A DNA stretch of 64,000 nt from Aricia agestis (taxonomy: Eukaryota; Arthropoda; Insecta; Lepidoptera; Lycaenidae): the NCBI RefSeq assembly GCF_905147365.1, contig NC_056427.1, positions 3,167,001 through 3,231,000 on the forward strand. The letters run 5' to 3'. A program made the translations under genes and the position numbers. The notes beneath the pieces are model-generated. The model was not told the DNA's origin, did no database searches, and was given only the letters and a program-made list of their open reading frames with translations. Of the stretch, positions 42,311-52,083 are shown piece by piece (the stretch's first letter is position 1; each line of letters starts with the position of its first letter).

Positions 42311-42580
42311 GCCGAGCTCTATGTAACTGTGAAAATGTGTCAGTTTGTCTGTCCGCCTGTCTGTCAGTTACCTCTTCACGCTCAAACCACCGAACTGATT
42401 TTGATGTTTGGTATGGAGGTACTTTGAGAAAGGGTTTAGGTATATAAGATACTATGGGATACTTTTCTTAAACCCATTTTGGCGGAGTTGCGGGCATCAG
42501 CTAATAATATTAGATAATAATTTCCAATACATTAATCCACTTATCAATAAAAATATTTACAATTCAGTAAGCCTAATTTT
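42311..42580. repeat. Interspersed repeat, 'acctcttcacgctcaaacca' type
   Basis: 'acctcttcacgctcaaacca', 'gaactgattttgatgtttgg' and 'tatggaggtactttgag' recur with changes at 55385-55552, 57945-58130 and 58845-58985. Class uncertain; I know similar tails from lepidopteran genomes. Confidence 0.6.
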
Positions 42581-42707
42581 GTGCATTACACGGAATTTTA
42601 CCGTCCGGCGTTCATAACTTTCGTCTTTCACGTTTGCCATATACTTAAATAAGGTAGGAAATCGAGATGCCGCGCCGCGTCGGATGGTAAAATTCCGTGT
42701 AGTGCAC
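42581..42707. mobile_element. MITE, 'gtgcattacacggaatttta' ends
   Basis: Inverted ends 'gtgcattacacggaatttta' and 'taaaattccgtgtagtgcac' extend inward ('ccgtccggcg' / 'cgtcggatgg') with few differences. 127 bp. Confidence 0.8.
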
Positions 42708-42745
42708 AAACGCCCCAATATATACAATAATTGTCTTTATATGAC

Positions 42746-42936
42746 TTAGCCCGGCCGTACATTGTCCGAAATTTCTGATACGAAACAGTTGAACGTCGGC
42801 GCTGTCTCTTACATTTTGTACTGAGCCGAGTGAGCTCGAGCTCGCCGGAAGGATATTTCGGATAGTGTGCGGGGTGGCGGCCCGGCGAAATTCAACTGTT
42901 TCTGAACAGAATTCGGACAATGTGCGGCCGGGCTAA
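42746..42936. mobile_element. MITE, 'ttagcccggccgtacattgt' ends
   Basis: Inverted ends 'ttagcccggccgtacattgt' and 'acaatgtgcggccgggctaa'. Inner inverted words 'aaacagttgaa' / 'ttcaactgttt'. GC-rich centre. 191 bp. Confidence 0.8.
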
Positions 42937-42989
42937 GACGGAAACTCCTTTTCGCCATTTGACATAGACTTAATTCCAAAATGACTAGT

Positions 42990-43210
42990 TTTTTCTTTTA
43001 TAAATTAAGGGGGAAAACGAGCCAGCAAATACCGTCGCCCATGGACACTCGCCACATTAGAAGAGCTGCAGATGAGTTGCCGACCTTATTGATAATACGC
43101 ACTCTTCTTGAAAATACTGCTGGTGACAGTTCGTTCCAGAGTTTTACAGTGCGCGGCAGAAAGTTACGCGAGAAACGCACGGTGGAAGACTGCCACTCAT
43201 CAAGGTGATG
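42990..43210 (-). pseudogene. LINE 3' fragment: ORF2 C-terminus
   Basis: Minus strand reads HHLDEWQSSTVRFSRNFLPR, TVKLWNELSPAVF and then a remnant that in other frames gives the GRQRT-like end, followed by the 'gtccatgggcgacggtattt' and 'cccccttaatttataaa' 3' sequence. The last roughly 90 bp are homologous to the 3' end of the A-tailed retroposons (for example 36690-36790). It is therefore likely a remnant of their partner LINE. Confidence 0.7.
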
Positions 43211-44184
43211 AGGATGGTATGTATATTTGTATAGTTACGAGTTACAACGGGACTCGGGAGCGCATTTGGCCACTAGAGGCGCTAGCAGAATAGACTTTAG
43301 TATAAATTGTATATTGTATTAACTTCTCTTGTGGAACCAGTAGGCTCCATACGCTTTTCTTGTACCATGATAATCAATTATTTATATCTATATAATTGTT
43401 TTTTATAATATCTTTGTAAATATTCATTGATTTGATTCAAATAATTATAAACAGAAGTGACATAATAATTATCTATCGCATAATATTAATGTACCGTATT
43501 TTACAAAAAAGTCTAAAGAGCCCTCTACACGTGGGTTGATGGACAACCACGATTGCGCAGCTGCCTAAGCACAGTCGATTATTGTCAATCCTAGTTGAAT
43601 ATGTCTCTACCATAATCTGTATTCCAGCCGTAGGTATTCTACCATACCTGAAGGCCTAAGCAGTTGAAGTGAATTAATAAAAATCTCAAAATGGTAATTT
43701 TCTTGCATAAATGTAGGCTCTGGGACCGGAGAAATGATTTGTAATCCAAAAATGTGGATTTTATATATCGCCAGCGGCCAGACGCCATCGTCTGGTCAAA
43801 GGTAAGTTACAAGGTTTGTTCAAATTGTAAGGGAAAACATGAGTACTAGTTAATTGCACTCACGCACTTATGTTATAATACCCACTTCACACGATTTCAA
43901 ATATGGACGCCATAATCACTTGTATAATTTGTCCATGATCGAACGTGTAGAGGGCGCTGAACAATATTTTTCCTATGCTAATTTGAATTTAGCAAACGTT
44001 CATAATTTGGATAGAATTTTAAATGCATATCTAACGCCTCTAGTACACCGACTGCGAAACGCGAAATATCTGCGAAACAGAAATAGAGCGAGATGCCATA
44101 TAAGTCATATAACGCATTGCCATGTGGAGAGTGAGTGAGAAATCGGTTCGCCGCTGTTTCGCAATTCGCAGCCTCGGTCTACTA
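43211..44184. other. Intergenic, possible weak MITE
   Basis: 'agccctctacacgt' (43519) and 'acgtgtagagggc' (43939) are inverted and could bound a roughly 440-bp element (43518-43955). Nothing else is recognisable. Confidence 0.35.
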
Positions 44185-44348
44185 TTAGCCCCGGCGCGCA
44201 CTAGCGGCCAAGCTGCGGCGGCCATCGAGATAGATACGTTAGTATGAAACCGCCATAGACCACGCGCACCTGGCCGCACGCTGTCAAGCGGCCACACCAT
44301 ACTTTCGCTGGCCGCCGCGACCTGGCCGCTAGTGCGCGCCCGGGCTTA
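44185..44348. mobile_element. GC-rich MITE, 'gcgcgcactagcggcc' ends
   Basis: Left 'ttagccccggcgcgcactag' and right complement 'ctagtgcgcgcccgggctta', extending inward through 'gcggccaagctgcggcggcc'. 164 bp. Confidence 0.8.
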
Positions 44349-44592
44349 TAGAGGCGTAAATGTAAAACATCTTCAGGTAACTTAGAAGCCATGACATGTC
44401 GAAAAAGGATAGATAATATGTACTTTTCTTTCACTCTTTTAGGTATGTCTTATTTTTGTCATATTTATTATTATACATATTGCATATATTTAATATATCT
44501 TTGCTTTAATAGTTAATAATAATAATTAATGCATTATGATTCAAATGTAAGTGTGCCAAATACAAGATAAAAGGCAATTTTCTGAAAGTTTA

Positions 44593-44866
44593 AAGGGGTA
44601 TGAAGATTTTGGCCGACCTACTGTCCGCCATTGTGTTTTTCTGCGTTCACGAATATTTTTTTCAAAAATGGATAGCTAACATCAATACAGACAAAAAATA
44701 ATCTTGGACGAAACCGCGTAAAGAGTCACATTTCGAAGATATGAACTGCCAAAGTTGCAATATCTTAAATTGGTAAAACTTTGGCAGCTCACATCTTACT
44801 TACTGTCCGCAATTGCGAAAAAACACAATTGCGGACAGTAGGTCGGCCAAAATCTTCATACCCCTT
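44593..44866. mobile_element. MITE with 36-bp TIRs and TTA target duplication
   Basis: Ends 'aaggggtatgaagattttgg' and the exact complement, extended through 'ccgacctactgtccgc'. TTA directly flanks both ends (44590-44592, 44867-44869), consistent with PIF/Harbinger-type integration. 274 bp, no ORF. Confidence 0.85.
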
Positions 44867-44874
44867 TTAAATAT

Positions 44875-44997
44875 ATGTACATTGGAGTATAAAAGTATTT
44901 AATAATATATTTCCGTTGTCTGGTACCTGCAACACAAGTCCTTCAGGTACTTAGCACGAGGCCAGACTGACGTGGTGTGAAGCGTCCATATAATAGG
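44875..44997 (+). mobile_element. SINE family 1, 3' fragment
   Basis: Shares 'tatttccgttgtctggtacc', 'aacacaagtcctt' and 'ccagactgacgtggtgtgaa' with the full copy at 39431-39698. The tRNA-like head is absent, as in 5'-truncated retroposition. Confidence 0.8.
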
Positions 44998-45393
44998 TTA
45001 TATTTATTTAAAAAAATGTGAAAGTTATACATACTTAGCATAAAAATATTATAAAAAATCTATATTACAAAATGGCACTATTAAATGCAATAATTATGCG
45101 TATAGTTCGACTGTTTAGTTTTGATACTTGAAATTAATGATAGTTCCTTTGCGGTTTTCTTCAAAACGATTTTACCTAAAAATAATCCTGAAGAAGTTTT
45201 ACTTTTACCATCCCTGTTTTTATAGATTTTTGCTTAAACTAATCAACTATTTTTATAAAATGTCGACGCGACTAACATGGCAAAGCTGCCCATTATGTAC
45301 AAAGTTGCAGGAATTGATGACAGCAGTTTGTATCTTTCCTCTGTAATAGAAAGGGTTAAGATATAGAATAATCAAAATGAAATAAAAAAACTT
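44998..45393. other. Intergenic, no gene
   Basis: AT-rich. A 72-codon open frame on the plus strand (45128-45346) has no recognisable features. Confidence 0.4.
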
Positions 45394-45638
45394 TATGGCT
45401 GGCCGCATATTTTCGTATTCGTTTTCCGTATTCGGAATTCCGAATGCATGTATTCAATAGAAAATATTAGCTGGCGCAAACTCCCTTTTTTCCGAACGGA
45501 ACGAATTCCGCACATACAATTCAAGTGCAAGCCGGCGCGTTTACGCGTAAAAAAAACAAACGTTTGTCTCAAGGAATTCCAAATCGTAACTCCACATAAG
45601 GAAATCAAATACAGAAAACGTGTGTATGCGGCCAGATA
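45394..45638. mobile_element. MITE, 'ggccgcatattttcgtattc' family
   Basis: Left 'tggctggccgcatattttcg' and right 'cgtgtgtatgcggccagata' are inverted with some divergence ('gttttccgtattc' / 'aaatacagaaaac' inside). 245 bp. Confidence 0.7.
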
Positions 45639-47539
45639 AGTAGCATCCCACAGCTAAAGATGATGTTGTAAAAATTCTGGGTAGCATTTCAAACAGAAAA
45701 AAAATATCAAAATAGGTTCATCCTCGTGGGAGTTTTATGGCAAACAAACACACACACAGACATGTGAAATTGATTATTCTTGGGATAGCATCGGTTTGCA
45801 TCAGTAGCTAATAAAATAGCAAGAACATAGCTAAATTACTATTTTTGAGCCCAGACTAAAAAATATGTTTTTTAAATAAAATAAAAATATTTAAAACACT
45901 TTGATTGATTTGGAGTTAAATAAGCTTGTCACATGTCGTTATTCAAATATTGAAAATGTTGTTAACATTTAGTAACATGTAAGTACATACCATGCAGAAA
46001 AAATATTATAAAGAATATGGCGAGTGGCAACAAAAATCTATATACAGAAGGTTCATGCAATAGAAATTAAAGACATTTAATAGATAAATAATACTTTTAT
46101 TTCAGCAGTCTTCAACATTTAAGTAACAAACAAGTAATAGTAACTAAACAATATTACATTAATACATTAAAGTAATACAAAATTAAATTTACTAGGATAT
46201 CGGGATGTGAATATATTCTAATGATAATCGTATCTTTGTATTTTAAAATCTAATTTTAATTTTGTATTTTATGTCACTAAAACGATGCTAATTTTTAATA
46301 ATACACTTAAAGCAGATTGAAAAACAGGCGCCAAACAAATGATATTGAAAATGTGACAAACTTATCTAACCTTTCAACATACAAGCATAAGGATGTTTTG
46401 TCAGAAGATTTTCTGTACATTCTCCTTACTAATTAAAATATTTATACAGTGAAAAAAAAGTAAGTATCAAGAATTCAAGAATAGCTGTTTTGGCTACATG
46501 ACAACGATTTACAAAAAAAAATAGGAAATATAATTAAGGTATTCTTGAGTATTGGAAAACGCATATGACAAAATCTTTGACCTTTAAAATTGCATAAATA
46601 TTCACATTAGTAGGAAGAGTATTATGTATATATTTAACAATCACAAAATCGAAAACGAAAATTTACGATTATCATTAAATATATTTGGGAAATTTCGTAA
46701 ATCCCGTTAAAGAATTTTGACGAAAAACTGCAACCGAATGGTCATTACGAAAAGTTCTAAAGAGTCAACATTGAATTAGTCAGTCACTTAAAGATTAACA
46801 TGTCAAGTCAGTCACATAGTTGGTCGGTTTTAATTAAGTAATAGTCTTCATAAACCAAATTAACGTATACAAATATAATTCATCAAACATAAATTATTGT
46901 GCATATTCCAATACTTAATAATTTATTTTTATCCTTGCACTTTTTTATGAAAGGAAATAAAATTGACTTAAAGTCTTATCAGACAAAAGAAATACTTACA
47001 ACTAAAGGTAACAAAAAAATACAATTATATTAAATTAAAATTTTTACTATACGGCATACGCTTACGGTACTTTACTATGCCTGTCTTTGTGTGTCAAATG
47101 ACTTTTCCATAAGGACTAGCATAAGCACGGAGTAAATAATTTTGATTATACGAGAGTTGAAGTTTCAATTTAAAATCTTCAATAATATTGTGTCAAATTA
47201 TTCTTGTAAATACATATTATTTAAAGAAAAAAAAATACAAGTATCAAAAATACCTGTTTACGCTACATGACAGAACGATATACAAAATAAATTGATTTAA
47301 AGATAATTCCTTCATTGTTCCGAATTTTTAATAATTATAATATAATCAACAAAAAAAAAGGATTGAGCAAACAAATTAAAATATAAGGGAAATAATAAAA
47401 TTAACTTAACAAATAAAACTATACAATATGTAAATATATTAACATAATATTATATTAGGGCTAATTAGATAGATTTGTTGTTCCTTTTAACCGACTTGTA
47501 AAAAGGAGGAGGTCTTTCTTAAAATGGAAAGGGAAAAAA
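45639..47539. other. AT-rich desert, no gene
   Basis: 1.9 kb with no supported frame. Two stretches, 46455-46525 and 47230-47300, look like diverged copies ('agtatcaa...', 'gctacatgaca.aacga.ttacaaa'). 47480-47530 contains 'accgacttgtaaaaaggagg', a phrase common next to lepidopteran repeats. Confidence 0.4.
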
Positions 47540-48207
47540 CGGCCAAGTGCGATTTTGAATCGCGCACAAGGGGTTCCGTACCGTTAAACTGCGGAACTAC
47601 AAGATAGGGAATTTACATTATTAATTACGTACAATTATAAAGTCGGTTTAATCTTTTTAAAATACTATTACTTATTAGGGTTTCGATACCTAAAGGGTAA
47701 AAACGGGACCCTATTACTAAGACTTCGCTGTCCGTCCATCTTTGTGTCTCCTGGCTGTATCTCAAGAACCGTTATAGCTAGCTTCCAAAAATTTGTATTT
47801 ATGTAAAGCCGCTATAAGAACAAATATAAAAACAAAATGAAGTTAATATTTAAGGAGGGCTCCCAACAACAAACGTGATTTTTTGGATACTTTTTGTATA
47901 ATGGCAACACGTAGGCACTTGAATATTCACAAAATCCTTAATTATAATATTTGTACTTTCATATTTAATGATAAATTTGAAATGAAATACATTTTTAAGG
48001 AGATCTCCCATACAAGCAACACAATTTTTTGCCTACTTTTGCTGTATAACGGTACGATATTAATTTGTACTTTCATATTTAATGATAAATTTGAAATGAA
48101 ATACATTTTTAAGGAGATCTCCCATACAAGCAACACAATTTTTTGCCTACTTTTGCTGTATAACGGTACGGAACCCTTAGTGCGCGAGTCCGACTCGCAC
48201 TTGGCCG
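47540..48207. mobile_element. TIR element, 'cggccaagtgcga' ends, with internal tandem duplication
   Basis: Left 'cggccaagtgcgattttgaa' and right complement 'gtccgactcgcacttggccg'; the match continues through 'gcgcacaaggggttccgtac'. 668 bp, no transposase. Contains two identical 106-bp copies (47951-48056, 48065-48170), 114 bp apart. A 112-codon frame through them is repeat-derived. I know this end sequence as a frequent lepidopteran repeat. Confidence 0.75.
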
Positions 48208-48222
48208 ATTATTTATATTAAT

Positions 48223-48539
48223 ACAGCATGACTGGTGATACATGATCAATAGTTAAGGAGAGTACTCGGTACTCGATTCTCATTATAATTAATGTAATAA
48301 AATTAGGTACTTAACTTTTGACCAAATTTCCCTTTTAATAAATGAATCATGGACACTTAGTAAATTACTATGCGGCCGGCGCGGTGTCCATGCGTTGGGT
48401 AAATAATTATTTAACTTTAAGCTACATTTACTCAGTGTTCAATTGATATTATTTTTTATATTTTTTTTTCAGCTAATAATAGCCAAATCTCAAGTCCTCG
48501 AGTAGTGAACATGTATCACCACTCACCAGTCATGTTGTA
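48223..48539. mobile_element. MITE, 'acagcatgactggtga' ends
   Basis: Inverted ends 'acagcatgactggtga' and 'tcaccagtcatgttgt'; further 'gatacatg' / 'catgtatc'. 317 bp, AT-rich. Confidence 0.65.
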
Positions 48540-49134
48540 TACAATGTGTTATAATCTGCTTAATATTCCATGTTCCAATCTTGGAAGGCGCGCTATAGCT
48601 CGGTCGTTATGGGATTCTGATAATAAAGAAAATAATTTTAAATCTCTCTACCAAAACCCGATTTTTTTCTATAGCTAGTATCCATAACCAGAAAGCCCTA
48701 TCTTTATGTGTTAATAAAAGCTGATTATAGTTATCTTTCAAAGCCAATAGAAAGGAATAAGCAGCTGAAATATTGAAACGAATTCCTTATCGCGCGTTGC
48801 GAAAGGGGGCTAGACGGAAAAAGTTGTAACGACACGACACTTTTTGCCATAGACATAGGATCAAGATAGATACCGCATATGTATTTACTTCGCGAGACAT
48901 GTCATGCAAGTCAGTTATGATTTTTTTTAATAACTTCGTTTCATCCGGCTGTCCCTTGACACCTCTCAAGTTTTTATATTTTTATTGCAAGCTAGATGAC
49001 TCGGTAAGCTTCCTATGAGTTCCCTCTTAACCTTTCTTGGACTTTCATGAATATTTCAAGATTAAAATTAGCCAAATTAGTTCTGCTATTCTCGAGTTTT
49101 AGCGAGACTAAGAAAAACTAAAATTCATTTATAT
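48540..49134. other. Intergenic, no gene
   Basis: No frame or repeat structure recognised. Confidence 0.4.
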
Positions 49135-49854
49135 TGTTACGGACACACAGAGCCATTGGTTGACGCTAGTCAACCAATGGAACCACTCGGGGAACAAAGA
49201 CAACATGAAACCTAGGGTTGCCAACTCTCGAAAGGGCCAACCCGGGAGAATTGTACCCGGGTCTCAGGACGAATTCTCTCTTGCAATTTCGTAAAGAAGT
49301 CATTAGTAAGCCCAGAATTAATATATAAACATATAATATGATTGTCCAATCCAACTTCATCTTACAATTTTTCACTAAGTCACTTATTATGCAATAATTA
49401 TTAGTTTTTGAAAAACCGGAGAAATTATTGTTCTCCGGGTAACGTATTACCGGAGTCTCCCGGGCAATCCAGGAGGGTTGGGAACCCTAAATTTGAAACC
49501 CCTACTGATGGTGTTAGACTTCCAAAAACATTCAAGTCATGTTTACGCGGGTCGGGTTACTCGGGTACGTTCTCGAAAGGAACACTCTGGAACAGTCTGA
49601 GACTCGCCTCGGCCCATAATATAAATAACCGCAGGGAGGCGAGCCAGTTAATCAGTTCAGTTTGAGCTTCGAGGCGATTTGGAATTGAAAATAAGTGATC
49701 AAGTGAAACCTACGACTTGGCTACGACCTAGGACATCGTGAGTGCTTAGTGTTTGAACATAGTGCTTTGTGTTAGACCTAGGGCTAGTGATTAAAGTCTA
49801 CAAAAGAGTCATCATGTCTTTCTCTCCAAATCCTTCGAACCCTAGCACGTAACA
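49135..49854 (+). mobile_element. Solo LTR of a gypsy-type retrotransposon
   Basis: 720 bp starting TGTTACG and ending CGTAACA, flanked by the direct repeat ATAT (49131-49134, 49855-49858). A TATAAATA box (49620-49627) is followed about 32 bp later by an insect initiator TCAGTT (49652-49657). The orientation is plus by these signals. No internal genes or second LTR adjoin it, so it arose by recombination between two LTRs. It is unrelated to the 88-bp LTRs at 23-27 kb. Confidence 0.8.
49620..49657 (+). promoter_or_regulatory. TATA box and initiator in solo LTR
   Basis: TATAAATA at 49620-49627 and TCAGTT at 49652-49657, spaced as in insect core promoters. A transcript would run toward the Tc1-like element. 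Activity unknown. Confidence 0.5.
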
Positions 49855-49975
49855 ATATTAATGATATTATTATGTATGAAACTATTAACGTCAAATTAAA
49901 AATATCCATGAAGATAACATTTAAAATGTTCTTAAAACAATATGTTGTCTAAAATATTGAAACAGGCTAATTATA

Positions 49976-51523
49976 CACACACTGGCAAAATTAGCGGAAC
50001 ATTGGTAAAAAGGGCCAAAACTTGAACTCAAGTGGGCCGGGCTGTCTGAAAGCCTTTTTTATAGCTTCTAAGCTCATTCAAGAAATAAAATATTGAACAA
50101 AACTGGCAAGTTGACAGGTTTTTATAGCAATTATGCCCTAATAAGTGTTTTTCGATTATTGACGTTGTAAGTGTTCCTGATAAGAATGGCGTTTTAGCGG
50201 GGTGCAAGGTATGCTCAGCTCATTTGATTGTTTGGTTTTTGGAAGAACACATTGCTTAGATACAAAATTAGTGATTTCCCAGCATCTGCGACAGCTAGAG
50301 CTGTAACCACGATAGAGAAAGGTCACACCTACCATTCGGTCAGTCAGGCCAGGTGTGTCGGCTTCCGTGGTTCATCGTAACTTTCAACGCTTCAGAGAGA
50401 CTGGATCTTATGTTCGGAGACGAGAACAAGGCAGATATCGGGTGACAATGGTTCAGGATGACCATTTTGTAAGGAAACAAAACTTAAGAAATCGACCTCA
50501 AACTGCTATGCAGACACGAAACCTGTCGGAACAGGTCCAAGATGAACGTGTAAGTGATTGTATAGTAAGAAGAAGACTCAAAGAAGTTAAATTAAACTCA
50601 AAAGTGCCAGCAAGGGCACCAAAACTTGAGACAGGACACCGAAGAGCCAGGCTAAGATTTGCGCGTGAACATCAAAATTAGACAAGTGAGTGAAATCTTG
50701 TGCTGTACAGTGATGGGAGCAAATTCTGTGTACATTGTATTGACAGGCGATAAAGAATGTGGATAAATTATAAGGAAAGCTACAGGCCATCAAACTTACC
50801 GGAAACAGTGGCCTATGATGCAGGCTTCGTAATGGTTTGGAGTTGCATATGATTTGGAGCCCGCATGGAGCTGATGATTATAGATGATGGTACTTTGACA
50901 GTACAGAACTATAGCACCGACATCCTGGAACTGCATGGTGTGCCTTTTACACAGTTTTAGGTAGTAATTTCAATTTTATGTGCGTCCATAGAGTAAGAAA
51001 ATCGGGCATTATTACCTAAACGATGCTGGCGTAGCCCAGGTGGAGAGGCCAGCGTGGCCTACGGATGTGGATCCGATTGAAGACGTGTGGCACATCAATG
51101 GGTGAACGGTACGAGTTAAAACTCCAGCTCCAAAATGTGTCCAGGAGCTCGAGTTGGCGCTACTGGAGGAGTAGGAGAATATCCCACAGGAAATGATTGA
51201 CAATTAAAATGCAAGCATGGAATGGCGTATCCAGGCCCTCTTGAGATCCATAGAAGGCATTACACCAGCATTACACGCTTTTAAAATGGCAAAAAATGGA
51301 GAATTTATCTTAAAAACTTACTACTGAAATTTCAAAGATTTTCTTAATTTTTTTATTTTTGCTGATTTTTTTCTGTTTTTCACGTTTTTATGCCCTAAAT
51401 TTATATAAAATTTATTTTTTAATAATCAATTAGTAAATAAATAAATAAATATATAAAAATCAGTGAACAATTTAAAAAAAAAATGAAAATTTTGTTATGT
51501 TCCTCTAATTTTGCCGGTGTGTT
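49976..51523 (+). mobile_element. Tc1-like transposon, decayed
   Basis: Inverted ends 'cacacactggcaaaattagc' and a right end complementary to 'aaacacaccggcaaaattag', with TA outside both (49974-49975, 51524-51525). About 1.55 kb, the usual size of Tc1 elements. Confidence 0.85.
50330..51290 (+). pseudogene. Tc1-type transposase remnant
   Basis: Bases 50355-50681 encode the DNA-binding N-terminus: SASVVHRNFQRFRETGSYVR, RNRPQTAMQTRNLSEQV, SDCIVRRRLKEVKLNSK, HRRARLRFAREHQN, then a stop where a Trp codon is expected. After that, pieces such as LYSDGSKFCVH, AYDAGFVMVWS and WMRIRLK-type residues appear in different frames. The first catalytic Asp block is degenerate and much of the second is missing. 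Confidence 0.8.
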
Positions 51524-51796
51524 TATAAAAAAGCTGCTTAATAATATAAAGATGTTTCTGTCTTCGTTTGATGCATTAAAAGTGTCACTTGACAAGAAAG
51601 GACAAGGAATAACTAAAATGATGAAATTAATCGTCGAATATCTCGCGGTAACATGCATTTTAAATTCGATTTGATAAGTACAATTTAAGGGGGAAAAACG
51701 CCTAATTTTTTTAATAAATATCTTTGGCTAGCGCGATTTCAAATAATAATTTCGAAATATTTTAAATTTCACTATCAGTACCAAACCAGTCATAGT

Positions 51797-52072
51797 AAGG
51801 GTCAATTCAGACAACAATGCGATGCATAGATGCATTACTAAACTTGTATTAAATTGACAGACTTTTTCTTTTGGCGTAAGCCTCCCCATTTAGGAGTTGC
51901 CAGCGTCAGAGTTAAGGCGAAAGATGTGAACAGTTATTTAAACGTAAACTGATTGCCATGCACTGCCGTGCATTGACAGACTTGCATGACGTCTCACGCA
52001 ATCGAAGTCTGTCAAATCCATACAAATTTAGAAATGCATCTACGGGTCGCATTGCGGTCTGAATTGACCCTT
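51797..52072. mobile_element. MITE just past the glycerol-kinase stop
   Basis: Inverted ends 'aagggtcaattcagacaaca' and complement 'cgcattgcggtctgaattga' + 'ccctt'. 276 bp, with TA flanks. It ends 12 bp from the kinase gene's stop codon and so probably lies in its 3' UTR. Confidence 0.82.
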
Positions 52073-52083
52073 AAACTACAAGT

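Noticed and set aside
43518..43955. Possible 440-bp MITE bounded by 'agccctctacacgt'
   Set aside because: Only about 14 bp are inverted and no target duplication is visible. Left as a remark in the intergenic entry.
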